Below the pieces are notes generated by a model. The model made no database searches. It was not told the origin of the DNA and was given only the letters and a program-made list of their open reading frames with translations. From positions 1-16,942 of the forward strand of contig JAUYJY010000002.1 of assembly GCA_030699205.1 (NCBI GenBank): DNA of 16,942 nt, in the 5' to 3' direction. Positions 1 through 6,067 of this stretch are shown here, in pieces. The position numbers and the translations under genes were made by a program. Source of the DNA: Candidatus Pacearchaeota archaeon (lineage in GTDB: Archaea; Nanobdellota; Nanobdellia; Pacearchaeales; GW2011-AR1). Numbering within the stretch: the stretch's first letter is position 1; each line of letters starts with the position of its first letter.

Positions 1-17
1 TATGATGATTCTAAAAG

Positions 18-26
18 CTTATAATA
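18..26 (+). promoter_or_regulatory. TATA box of the tRNA-Arg gene
   Basis: The AT-rich box CTTATAATA, preceded by the purine-rich AAAAG, is centred about 25 bp upstream of the first base of the tRNA. That is the usual archaeal TATA-to-start spacing. It is seen by eye only. Confidence 0.5.
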
Positions 27-46
27 CCGAGGTTTCTTTTAGTTTT

Positions 47-118
47 GTCCCCATAGTTTAGTGGATAGAACGTGACCTTGCGGAGGTTAAGACCGGAGTT
101 CAATTCTCCGTGGGGACG
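47..118 (+). tRNA. tRNA-Arg (anticodon GCG)
   Basis: A complete cloverleaf can be drawn. The 7-bp acceptor stem is GTCCCCA (47-53) with TGGGGAC (111-117). The D-stem is GTTT/GAAC. The anticodon stem TGACC/GGTTA encloses the loop TTGCGGA, and the T-arm CGGAG-TTCAATT-CTCCG has five pairs. The anticodon read from the loop is GCG, which decodes CGC (Arg). Position 118 (G) is the discriminator. CCA is not encoded and I see no intron. A TATA box lies at the expected distance upstream. tRNA genes are common integration sites, and the repeat cluster starts less than 100 bp downstream, but I see no duplicated tRNA 3' end in this window. Confidence 0.95.
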
Positions 119-206
119 TTTGGTAGAAAGTATAATATCTCAGGCCGTTATATTGTAAGGGCATTAAATAATCTTATTTACCATTCCTATCTAGTCAAGG
201 CATAAC

Positions 207-709
207 TATAGCAGAAGACAAAATATTTTGAAGAGTTTTTTGTTCTTCCGCTAATAGTCTAAGACAAATACATTTCAACTTGACTTCGCCACTTGAAAAA
301 TCGTTACTCAACACGTTTTGACAGTTGAGGTTTTCATGAGCTTTTTTATATATTTTAGCCTGATTTTGGTTAAAATTTTAGAGATATTGGAGTATTTTTT
401 TAGAATTTTAATGAATTTGTTGAAGTTTTTACCCAACTGTCAAATTTTACTGAATTTTTTTGAGTGAGGAAAATCTGTCAATAATGCGTCAAAAGTTTAA
501 CGGATTTTTTGAGTAAATCAATATCTTCTGATAAGACAAAACCGTCAAATTTATAGGTTTTAAGCCCTAATAATAGATAATTCTGATTTTGATTTTTTGC
601 CAATAATGTGTCAAAAGAATGTGAGTAATTTTGAGTAATTTGGGGAGAATTTTAGCTAAAAATTGAAACTGGCGAACTCAAGTTTCAATTATAAATGTCT
701 TAGACTATA
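207..709 (+). repeat. 94-bp hairpin repeat, copy 1 (split by an insertion)
   Basis: The left part (207-278) matches the first 72 bases of the repeat found intact at 2738, 4441 and 9686. The right part (683/689-709) matches its remaining end, including TGTCTTAGACTA. About 410 bp that the other copies lack lie between them, flanked by TTTCAA on both sides, so this copy was interrupted by a second element. The right end runs straight into the promoter region of the gene starting at 740. Confidence 0.85.
279..682. mobile_element. 404-bp MITE-like insertion inside repeat copy 1
   Basis: The segment starts CTTGACTTCGCCACTT and its other end, read on the opposite strand, is CTTGAGTTCGCCAGTT. That is a 16-bp terminal inverted repeat with two mismatches. 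TTTCAA lies directly outside each end (273-278 and 683-688), a likely 6-bp target duplication. There is no ORF of useful length inside, so it cannot move alone. The interior holds a direct repeat CAATAATG(C/T)GTCAAAAG (about 480 and 602), several GTCAAA and TTTTGAGT motifs, and an 11-bp inverted pair TTTGACAGTTG (317-327) / CAACTGTCAAA (434-444). No matching transposase is in the window. Confidence 0.7.
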
Positions 710-739
710 GTTTTAAATTATAGTTTTATATAGACTATT

Positions 740-1357
740 ATGCAAAAGAAACTAATTTTAAATATTTTGGGTGTTTTTTTTCTGGCTCTTGGTATTCTCG
801 CAATGATAAACACAATTTATCAGGGAGTCAATTATGGCGTTGACTTGGCTTCTATTCTTTGGTTTTCTTATATCGGGATGATTTTATTGGGTATTGCTAT
901 TTTAAAGAAAGATTCTGATTTGGTTTTAAGTCAAATTAACATTTTAGGGATACCTTATGTGTTTTGGAATATTGATTTTTTTTATTATCTAATTAAAGGA
1001 AAGACCTTATTTGGTTTGGTTGACTACTTTTTTGAATCTGGTGCATTATTTGGAAAGATTATTAGTGCACAGCATTTGATTACAATTCCTCTTGGTTTAT
1101 TTGCCATTTATTTAATTGGATTAAAAACTAAAAATGCATGGAAGCTTAGTTTTATCCAAATTTTTATTGTTTTTATTATCACGAGAATTGCAACTACACC
1201 CGCAGAGAATGTTAATTGTGTCTTTAAAAATTGTGCTAATTTTGACTTTGGAATTCCATATGTTTTAGAGTGGTTTTTATCCTACTTGATTATGATTTTT
1301 ATAACTAATTGGATAATCTGCAGGATTTTTTATAAAAATAAAAAAATAAAAAAATAA
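740..1357 (+). CDS. Six-helix membrane protein of unknown function
   Basis: I do not recognise this 205-residue protein. It is almost entirely hydrophobic, with about six membrane segments (roughly residues 5-24, 37-55, 63-83, 107-127, 135-152 and 176-195) and a Lys-rich cytoplasmic tail. Visible landmarks are a His in SAQHL (112) between segments and a loop with C160 and C165 (NCVFKNC) that could form a disulfide or bind metal. A TATA-like TTTTAAAT lies about 25 bp before the ATG, so the mRNA is probably leaderless. The promoter abuts the right end of the interrupted repeat. The gene stands alone and converges with the DsbA-like gene, six bases away. Confidence 0.8.
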   Translation: MQKKLILNILGVFFLALGILAMINTIYQGVNYGVDLASILWFSYIGMILLGIAILKKDSDLVLSQINILGIPYVFWNIDFFYYLIKGKTLFGLVDYFFESGALFGKIISAQHLITIPLGLFAIYLIGLKTKNAWKLSFIQIFIVFIITRIATTPAENVNCVFKNCANFDFGIPYVLEWFLSYLIMIFITNWIICRIFYKNKKIKK

Positions 1358-1363
1358 AAATTT

Positions 1364-2119
1364 TTAGGATAATTCAGCGTCTAAAACTTGTTTGAATACT
1401 GAATATGGTTGTGCTCCTGATATGGGGACATAGCCGTTTTTATCATTTCCTATAAGGAATCCGGGAGTTCCTTCCACACCTACTGACGCACCATATGAAA
1501 AGTCTTCAGTTATTTCAGAATCAAATTTATTTGATGCCACACATGAAGCTATATCATATCCTATCTCTTTAGCCCAATTCTTAATGTCCTGCTCTGTGAA
1601 CTGAACTGTGGAACTTACAGTGCCTCCGTCCAATATATTTTGCTCCTCAAATAATTTGTCGTGCATTTTGAAATACGCTTCATCTCCGCCTATCTCCTGA
1701 ACGCAGTTAGCTGCGTTTGCAGAAGGAACTGCCATTGGATGAAAACTAAGAGGGAAATCTTTGTAAACTAAATTTGCTTTTCCAGTATCAATATAGTTTT
1801 CCTTTATTGCCGGATAACTATCCTGCCAAAACTTTCTACAGAATGGACACTGATAGTCTGAAAATTCAACTATAGTAACTTTTGCATTCTTGTCTCCTAA
1901 CATAGGGTCGTCTCCTAAATCCAAGGTTTCTACTCTTGCTCCTTCGCTCGGTAAGTTGTTTCCTGGCTGGGTTCCGACTACTGCTCCAGTAGTGCTTTTT
2001 CCGGGTAGTATCGCAAATGCGACTACCAAAATTAAGATAGCCCCAAGAATCACTGTGGAATATTTCCATAATGAATCTTTTTTTATTGTGATTGTATCGC
2101 TTTTTCTTTCTTCTTGCAT
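1364..2119 (-). CDS. DsbA-family membrane-anchored thiol-disulfide oxidoreductase
   Basis: A 251-residue thioredoxin-fold protein acting outside the membrane. It has a short charged N-terminus and one anchor helix (about 19-38), then STTGAVVG (42-49) and a linker. The DsbA-like domain starts near residue 65. The active site CPFC (C91, C94) follows FSDYQ, as in BdbD/DsbA-type proteins, and the cis-proline loop is GTPGF (T218-P219). C139 and C193 are an extra pair that may form a structural disulfide. Length and motif order suit the family. The start is preceded by a strong GGGGG ribosome-binding site inside the end of the upstream gene, whose stop codon is one base away, so the two are translated as a unit. 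The upstream CxxC membrane protein is an obvious candidate redox partner (inference). Confidence 0.93.
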   Translation of the reverse strand: MQEERKSDTITIKKDSLWKYSTVILGAILILVVAFAILPGKSTTGAVVGTQPGNNLPSEGARVETLDLGDDPMLGDKNAKVTIVEFSDYQCPFCRKFWQDSYPAIKENYIDTGKANLVYKDFPLSFHPMAVPSANAANCVQEIGGDEAYFKMHDKLFEEQNILDGGTVSSTVQFTEQDIKNWAKEIGYDIASCVASNKFDSEITEDFSYGASVGVEGTPGFLIGNDKNGYVPISGAQPYSVFKQVLDAELS

Positions 2120-2120
2120 T

Positions 2121-2681
2121 TTATTTACCCCCTTTCAACTTTTTTAAATTTAAAGGTTTCTGCTTAATTTTGCAGGAATTGTTGTTTAATAAAGTTTTTG
2201 ATACCTTATAATTTGCAAATAATAATAAAATTATTGATAGTAATGAGAGTTCAAGACCTTCATAAGGCAGGAAGGTTAAAAAGGCACCGAGCCCGAGTAA
2301 AGATGCAAGACCGACTCCGCAAGTGATACATCCGGGAGCTAAAACCCCTAAGAAAATTCCCGCAGAGGCAATAAATCCTGATTTGTTTTTGCGTTCTGAC
2401 AAATTCTTTGATGTTTTGTAAGTTAATAGAGAAACCAATATTCCAAATAAAATACTAATTATAATTAGACTAACAAAAGAGTGTGTTAGGATTCTATTGT
2501 GAAATCCCAAGATGTCTAGATAAGTTAGTTTTAACGCAAATAAGAATTTGTAGTTAGAATAAAAAGATTTTATTGAGAAAATATCAGATATTACGGCATT
2601 TAATAAGTAAAATAATATTGCAACACTTAGGGATAGAACAATATATCTTTTATTTTTGAAAATTTTGTTTTGTAATTGCAT
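2121..2681 (-). CDS. CxxC membrane protein, paralogue A of a three-member family
   Basis: A 186-residue membrane protein with about four to five helices. The C-terminal half holds GCITC (C118, C121) in a glycine-rich helix, followed 16 residues later by LPYEGLEL and a last helix. The same arrangement, CxxC then LPxxGLE and a hydrophobic end, recurs at 9168-9665 and 12336-12782. The start gives leaderless spacing to a TATA box. It lies directly upstream of the DsbA-like gene, which suggests a role in thiol oxidation (a DsbB/VKOR-like job) or in passing metal to it. It lacks the usual DsbB or VKOR signatures, so that is inference. I know no named family for it. Confidence 0.8.
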   Translation of the reverse strand: MQLQNKIFKNKRYIVLSLSVAILFYLLNAVISDIFSIKSFYSNYKFLFALKLTYLDILGFHNRILTHSFVSLIIISILFGILVSLLTYKTSKNLSERKNKSGFIASAGIFLGVLAPGCITCGVGLASLLGLGAFLTFLPYEGLELSLLSIILLLFANYKVSKTLLNNNSCKIKQKPLNLKKLKGGK

Positions 2682-2700
2682 TTTATTTAAATGATTTTTT

Positions 2701-2710
2701 TGTTTATAAG
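2701..2710 (-). promoter_or_regulatory. TATA box for the CxxC/DsbA operon
   Basis: On the minus strand this reads CTTATAAACA, centred about 25 bp upstream of the start codon at 2681. That spacing implies a leaderless transcript. It lies between this gene and repeat copy 2. Confidence 0.5.
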
Positions 2711-2737
2711 TGTGGTGTTAACCCTGCTTACTTCTAA

Positions 2738-2831
2738 ATATAGCAGAAGACAAAATATTTTGAACAGTTTTTTGTTCTTCCGCTAATAGTCTAAGACAAA
2801 TACAGTTCAATTATAAATGTCTTAGACTATA
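2738..2831 (+). repeat. 94-bp hairpin repeat, copy 2 (intact)
   Basis: A complete copy, identical over 94 bases to copy 4 in the opposite orientation. It starts ATATAGCAGAAGACAAAA and ends TGTCTTAGACTATA. The outer ends form imperfect inverted repeats (TATAG...AAGACA). Inside are two tandem stem-loops: AGCAGAAGACAAAA with its near complement ending TTCTTCCGCT, and TAGTCTAAGACA with TGTCTTAGACTA (12 bp, perfect). The right end overlaps the 3' end of the leftward gene at 2822, supplying its last two codons and stop. Confidence 0.9.
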
Positions 2832-3049
2832 ATTTTAATTTTTTTAAATCCAAGATAAATTAAAACTATTATTAAGAGAATGTACTCTAAAAGGATTATG
2901 GGATTTCTAAATATTAGGATGCTGAGAAGTCGGCTTTGAGTTAGGTAATTAGCGCCGTAATCTGTCTGTATTTTTATAAAATAAGATAGAATGAGGAGAG
3001 TAAATGTTGTTATTCCAATGAAAAAAGGAGTTTTTTGTTTTATTTTCAT
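2822..3049 (-). CDS. Small two-helix membrane protein, unknown
   Basis: A 75-residue protein with two predicted membrane helices (about 8-26 and 50-68), a short polar loop between them and a Lys-rich end. There is no cysteine and no recognised motif. It begins directly after the stop codon of the VTT-domain gene upstream, so it is the second gene of that operon. Its 3' end runs into repeat copy 2, which provides the final codons and the TAA. The ancestral protein may have ended differently, so the C-terminus may be secondarily altered. Function is unknown. Confidence 0.65.
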   Translation of the reverse strand: MKIKQKTPFFIGITTFTLLILSYFIKIQTDYGANYLTQSRLLSILIFRNPIILLEYILLIIVLIYLGFKKIKIIV

Positions 3050-3688
3050 TTATTCTATTAGTTTTTTCTTTTTATAAATTAATCTTATTATCATCCAGAA
3101 TAAAATAAGAATGAAGGCAGACAGGCCGATTATAACTTGGGTTTGAAAAGATATTCCCCCAATATATGCAAGTATGAATGAAAATGGGGTAATGCCTATT
3201 ATTGTTGCAGTGATGTATGTGCTTCTTTTTATTTTACTAAATAATCCAAGAATGTAGCTTAAGATATCTGCAGGAAGAAAAATTCTTAACAAGACTATTG
3301 CAATGAAGATATTTTTCTCAGGAATTAATTTTTCTACTTTTTCTATTTTGTTTTTTGAAACTAATTTTTCTACTATTGGTTTTCCATATTTTCTGGCAAT
3401 TTCAAATGCTATGATTGCTCCCAATGTCCATCCTATAATTCCCAATATTGCCGTTGTGAAACTCCCCCATAAATTAGATGCCAGAGGAATTAATGGAATT
3501 CCAGTTAATGGAAGAATTACTTCAGAGATTATAAGAAATAAAACAAATAATGCCATTCCAATATATGATTTTCCAATTAAATCTTCAAGGAAATCTAAAT
3601 GTTCTTGTACTAAAAAAGAAGTGGTATAAAATAAGAGAATGATTAATAAAATAATAAAAATTGACTTGAATTGTTTTTCGTTTTGCAT
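3050..3688 (-). CDS. VTT-domain (TVP38/TMEM64, DedA-like) membrane protein
   Basis: A 212-residue polytopic membrane protein. The order of motifs fits the VTT/SNARE-associated family. A helix with the re-entrant-like stretch GIPLIPLASNLWG (63-75) is followed by the signature GWTLGAIIAFEIARKYG (86-102), an amphipathic linker, RIFLPADILSYILGL (135-149), and a last pair of helices starting after KIKRSTY. Known members act in lipid scrambling or envelope homeostasis; which substrate applies here cannot be read from sequence. It has its own TATA box in the 32-bp gap before it and is the first gene of a two-gene unit. Confidence 0.85.
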   Translation of the reverse strand: MQNEKQFKSIFIILLIILLFYTTSFLVQEHLDFLEDLIGKSYIGMALFVLFLIISEVILPLTGIPLIPLASNLWGSFTTAILGIIGWTLGAIIAFEIARKYGKPIVEKLVSKNKIEKVEKLIPEKNIFIAIVLLRIFLPADILSYILGLFSKIKRSTYITATIIGITPFSFILAYIGGISFQTQVIIGLSAFILILFWMIIRLIYKKKKLIE

Positions 3689-3705
3689 CTAATTATAAGA
3701 GGGGA

Positions 3706-3717
3706 TTACATATAAGT
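3706..3717 (-). promoter_or_regulatory. TATA box for the VTT-domain gene
   Basis: The minus strand reads ACTTATATGTAA, centred about 23-25 bp from the start codon at 3688. Despite the short gap to the upstream gene, the VTT gene therefore likely has its own leaderless transcript. Confidence 0.45.
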
Positions 3718-3720
3718 AGT

Positions 3721-4167
3721 TTACCACCAAGAATACCAGTAATTAGAATACCACCCAGAAAAATATGTCCTTCTATTTCTATTATCTTCTTTTTTTATTT
3801 CTAAATCAAGTTGTTTTTGAGAGTCTTTCTGGAATGTGACAAATGCTTGTGATACTGCTTTGTCTCTGTCAAATTCATGTTTTGATTCCGTATAACCTTG
3901 AGAGATTTGATAGTTTCTTTTTGATAATGCTAAAGTCGCTTTACATTTTCTTCCGTCCGAAGACCAATCGTAATAATCACAGCCCGCATTTGTGCTTTGA
4001 GGTTCAGTGCTTTTGAAAGTTAATGAAAATCCTCTGTTTTCTCCTGCAATATCTTCATTATAAGACCATGATTCTGATGTGCTGAATAAGCTATATGACG
4101 ATGCGAAGCTAATAGAAAAAATTATTAGTAAAAATAAAGGTGCAAACAAAATTGATTTTATTTTCAT
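3721..4167 (-). CDS. Secreted protein with an aromatic C-terminus, unknown
   Basis: A 148-residue protein with a clear N-terminal signal peptide: Lys at 2 and 4, a hydrophobic core to about 21, and a likely cleavage near FASS. The mature part is polar, with one possible disulfide (C63, C75), a charged middle rich in Lys/Gln/Asp, and an unusual end dominated by Tyr, Trp, Gly and Ser (FSGWYSNYWYSWW). I recognise no domain. The aromatic tail suggests a beta-edge, surface-binding or assembly segment, but that is inference. It is monocistronic or first in the leftward unit, with a TATA box about 25 bp upstream. Confidence 0.75.
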   Translation of the reverse strand: MKIKSILFAPLFLLIIFSISFASSYSLFSTSESWSYNEDIAGENRGFSLTFKSTEPQSTNAGCDYYDWSSDGRKCKATLALSKRNYQISQGYTESKHEFDRDKAVSQAFVTFQKDSQKQLDLEIKKEDNRNRRTYFSGWYSNYWYSWW

Positions 4168-4186
4168 ACTTTTTTAATGATTGTGA

Positions 4187-4198
4187 GATTTATAAATC
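4187..4198 (-). promoter_or_regulatory. TATA box for the secreted-protein gene
   Basis: GATTTATAAATC is itself palindromic and is centred about 26 bp upstream of the start codon at 4167, the spacing of a leaderless archaeal promoter. Confidence 0.45.
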
Positions 4199-4254
4199 TT
4201 TTGATTATGTGACTACTTTTAAGATTATACATTTTTGTAAATGTTGGATGTAAA

Positions 4255-4439
4255 TATAAAGCATCGTCGTGGAAGGTTGCATAGATAAATTAATTTAAGA
4301 ATAACAAAACACCTTTCTCATCGATAGAAATTATTTCATTTTTTAGAGTTATTAAAATATCAAAAAAACCCATTAAGCTATCAATTTTCTCATCGTCGAT
4401 AAAAAATTAGCAAAAAATGCTTATCGTCTATGCTTTATA
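4255..4439. repeat. 185-bp element with TATAAAGCAT inverted ends
   Basis: The left end TATAAAGCAT (4255-4264) is matched exactly by ATGCTTTATA (4430-4439) on the right. The similarity extends inward loosely (CGTCG versus AGACG). Inside, TTTCTCATCG occurs twice (about 4314 and 4386), each followed by GATA after zero or a few bases. There is no ORF. It ends one base before repeat copy 3, so small elements are stacked here. It occurs once in the window, so calling it mobile is inference. Confidence 0.45.
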
Positions 4440-4440
4440 G

Positions 4441-4535
4441 ATATAGCAGAAGACAAAATATTTTGAACAGTTTTTTGTTCTTCCACTAATAGTCTAAGAC
4501 AAATACCTTTCAATTATAAATGTCTTAGATTATAT
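4441..4535 (+). repeat. 94-bp hairpin repeat, copy 3
   Basis: The copy is nearly identical to copies 2 and 4. Differences are ACTAAT for GCTAAT, CTTTC for AGTTC in the loop, and TTAGATTATAT for TTAGACTATA at the right end, which weakens the right stem by one pair. It sits between the secreted-protein gene and the DUF4389 gene, outside any coding sequence. Confidence 0.88.
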
Positions 4536-4548
4536 AAGGATTCTTGAC

Positions 4549-4597
4549 ATATAGTAAACGCATAAAAGTATGCGGAAATTAAATCTGTTTGCTATAT
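4549..4597 (+). repeat. 49-bp nested hairpin with TATAG/CTATA ends
   Basis: An outer arm ATATAGTAAAC (4549-4559) pairs with GTTTGCTATAT (4587-4597) with one mismatch. It encloses a perfect hairpin CGCATA-AAAG-TATGCG (4559-4574). The outer TATAG...CTATA ends resemble those of the 94-bp repeat 14 bp upstream. It could be a small relative, a structured leader or an operator; none of these is proven. Confidence 0.4.
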
Positions 4598-4607
4598 AAT
4601 TCCGTAG

Positions 4608-4637
4608 ATTTAAATATGTATATTTCTATATTTAAAT
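4608..4637 (+). promoter_or_regulatory. Promoter and 10-bp-arm inverted repeat before the DUF4389/DoxX unit
   Basis: ATTTAAATAT (4608-4617) and ATATTTAAAT (4628-4637) are perfect inverted arms separated by ten bases. The second arm touches the ATG at 4638. The left arm is a good TATA box about 25 bp from that ATG, giving a leaderless start. The symmetry could be an operator or simply two AT-rich boxes. Confidence 0.45.
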
Positions 4638-4910
4638 ATGGGCGAGAGAAAAGAAGCACTTATGAGAGTTGTTGTGTTGATTGTTTCGGGAATTGTTCTT
4701 GGGGTTTGGGGGATGCTCATCAAGATTTTTACAGGGATTAATTTTATTTGGACCCTTATTTCAGGAAAGAGTTTGAAAGATTTGGCAGTTTTATCTGAAA
4801 TGTGGAATACGCAAAGCTATGTATATTTAAGATATATGACATTTGTGACTAATGAAAGACCAATGCCCTTTAATAGTTTGACTAAGAATTTTAGTAAATT
4901 TAAAAGATAA
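4638..4910 (+). CDS. DUF4389-family small membrane protein
   Basis: A 90-residue protein with the features I associate with DUF4389. It has a short charged start, a membrane helix with VVVLIVSGIVLGVWG (11-25), a second hydrophobic stretch with FTGINFIWTLISGK, then WNTQSYVYLRYMTFVTNERP (56-75) and a PMPF motif. The family is widespread and has no agreed function; in bacteria it is often longer, with two copies of the unit. The gene starts at a leaderless promoter. Its stop is one base before the DoxX-like gene, so the two form an operon. Confidence 0.8.
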   Translation: MGERKEALMRVVVLIVSGIVLGVWGMLIKIFTGINFIWTLISGKSLKDLAVLSEMWNTQSYVYLRYMTFVTNERPMPFNSLTKNFSKFKR

Positions 4911-4911
4911 G

Positions 4912-5433
4912 ATGAAATCAAAACAAGATTATATTTGGGCACTGTTAAGAATCTCTCTTGGACTAATATTCCTATGGGCTTTTTTTGATAAACTTATAGG
5001 ACTTGGATTTTCAACTTGTTTGAATGCAGAGACTAATGCAGTAGATGTAATGTGTGATTCTTCTTGGTTAAACGGGGGCTCTCCAACCACAGGATTTTTG
5101 AAATTTGGGACTCAAGGTCCATTTGCATTTATATTTCAGGCACTCGCAGGGAATGTATTAATTGACTGGCTGTTTATGCTTGGATTGCTTGGCATTGGCT
5201 TTAGCCTTATTTTAGGAATTGCTGTTAGGCTTTCAGGAGTTTTTGGAATAATCCTTCTGGGTTTAATGTGGCTTGCGGGACTTCCTCCAGAACATCACCC
5301 CTTCTTAGATGAGCATATTATTTATTCTCTTGTTTTACTAGGAGTTATCTATTCAAATGCTGGGAGAGTTTTGGGATTGGGAAATTGGTGGGGGAATTTA
5401 AAGTTTGTTAAAAGGAATAGGTGGTTGGAGTAA
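4912..5433 (+). CDS. DoxX/DoxD-like quinol-type membrane protein
   Basis: A 173-residue protein with about four helices. The opening LLRISLGLIFLWAFFDKLIG (11-30) is typical of DoxX/DoxD (related to the small subunit of thiosulfate:quinone oxidoreductase). An extracytoplasmic segment with C36 and C48 precedes the second helix. A loop with PPEHHPFLDEH (125-135) gives three histidines and acidic residues that could bind metal or haem. Family members have been tied to quinone-linked sulfur oxidation or to oxidative-stress complexes in the membrane; the role here is not determined. It is co-transcribed with the DUF4389 gene and converges on the regulator gene 61 bp downstream. Confidence 0.82.
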   Translation: MKSKQDYIWALLRISLGLIFLWAFFDKLIGLGFSTCLNAETNAVDVMCDSSWLNGGSPTTGFLKFGTQGPFAFIFQALAGNVLIDWLFMLGLLGIGFSLILGIAVRLSGVFGIILLGLMWLAGLPPEHHPFLDEHIIYSLVLLGVIYSNAGRVLGLGNWWGNLKFVKRNRWLE

Positions 5434-5494
5434 GAAGAACGATAATATTGCAATAGGGCTATAATCGGAAGATAAATAAAATGGATTAGTTATC

Positions 5495-5977
5495 TCATTC
5501 TTTCAAAACAACTATATTCGTCATCCCTCTTCGTTTTCTTTCGATTATATTTTGACCTTCAAGTCGGTCTAATATTCTTGTGATTTTTGCTTTTGAAAAA
5601 TCTGTTTTTTCTATTAAGTCTGCCTGAAAGATAGTTTTTTCTTCCTGAATTATTTTTAAGACATTCTTTTCTTCTGGTTTTAATCCTGAAGTATCAATTT
5701 TCTTCTTTTTTTGTTTTTCTTTCTTTACTATTATCTTTTCTTGCGGTTTTGAGAAAAATATAATTAATCCTATAAGGAAGATTATTCCAGATATTGATAC
5801 TGCAAGATATGTTTGCTGTCTTATCGTTGTTTTAGCTGGGCATATGTTGCTTTCTTCATGAACCAAAGGGCAAGTAGTGTTTATGTATTCTTTCATAACA
5901 TTGCTAAAAAATAATACCACTAAAAGTACAATTATTGCAATTCCCATTATTAACAAACCAACGTTTTTGTTTTTCAT
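5495..5977 (-). CDS. Membrane-anchored winged-helix (MarR-like) regulator with an outside Cys loop
   Basis: A 160-residue protein with two membrane helices (about 7-26 and 56-74) joined by a loop containing CPLVHEESNICP (C36, C47). A Lys-rich linker and a C-terminal winged helix (about 97-160) follow. The DNA-binding part reads LKPEEKNVLKIIQEEKTIFQ, then a helix with DFSKAKITRILDRLEGQNI and a wing KRRGMTNIV, as in MarR-like archaeal proteins. The likely topology puts the Cys/His loop outside and the DNA-binding domain inside: a one-component sensor reading an envelope signal such as copper or thiol redox state (inference). It is divergent from the cysteine-rich operon, with a perfect 18-bp palindrome in the 90-bp gap. 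Confidence 0.85.
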   Translation of the reverse strand: MKNKNVGLLIMGIAIIVLLVVLFFSNVMKEYINTTCPLVHEESNICPAKTTIRQQTYLAVSISGIIFLIGLIIFFSKPQEKIIVKKEKQKKKKIDTSGLKPEEKNVLKIIQEEKTIFQADLIEKTDFSKAKITRILDRLEGQNIIERKRRGMTNIVVLKE

Positions 5978-6014
5978 ACTTACTGAATATGTTGGAGATT
6001 TAAGAAGTTATCGG

Positions 6015-6032
6015 TGTGAAACTAGTTTCACA
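6015..6032. promoter_or_regulatory. Perfect 18-bp palindrome, candidate operator of the divergent promoter
   Basis: TGTGAAACTAGTTTCACA equals its own reverse complement. It lies between the TATA-like CTTAAAT of the regulator gene (minus strand, about 5997-6003) and CTTAAATAAAA of the operon (6039-6049), close enough to both to block or recruit transcription factors. Size and symmetry suit a dimeric winged-helix protein. I noticed no second copy in the window. Confidence 0.7.
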
Positions 6033-6038
6033 AAAGCG

Positions 6039-6049
6039 CTTAAATAAAA
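6039..6049 (+). promoter_or_regulatory. TATA box of the cysteine-rich envelope operon
   Basis: CTTAAATAAAA is centred about 24 bp upstream of the ATG at 6068, with AAAGCG as a possible BRE before it. This spacing implies a leaderless first gene. The palindrome ends six bases upstream. Confidence 0.55.
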
Positions 6050-6067
6050 TGTTTTTCTAAAATACTT

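Noticed and set aside
279..682. CRISPR array suspected from the recurring GTCAAA motifs
   Set aside because: Repeats are short, irregularly spaced and not identical, with no constant spacer length and no cas genes nearby. The TIR and target duplication explain the segment better.
1890..2147. Plus-strand ORF opposite the DsbA-like gene
   Set aside because: It lies fully antisense to a well-supported coding sequence, has low-complexity composition and no promoter; a shadow frame.
2121..2681. VKOR or DsbB assignment
   Set aside because: It has CxxC beside a DsbA-like gene, but lacks the second Cys pair and the other signatures of either family, so only a functional analogy is offered.
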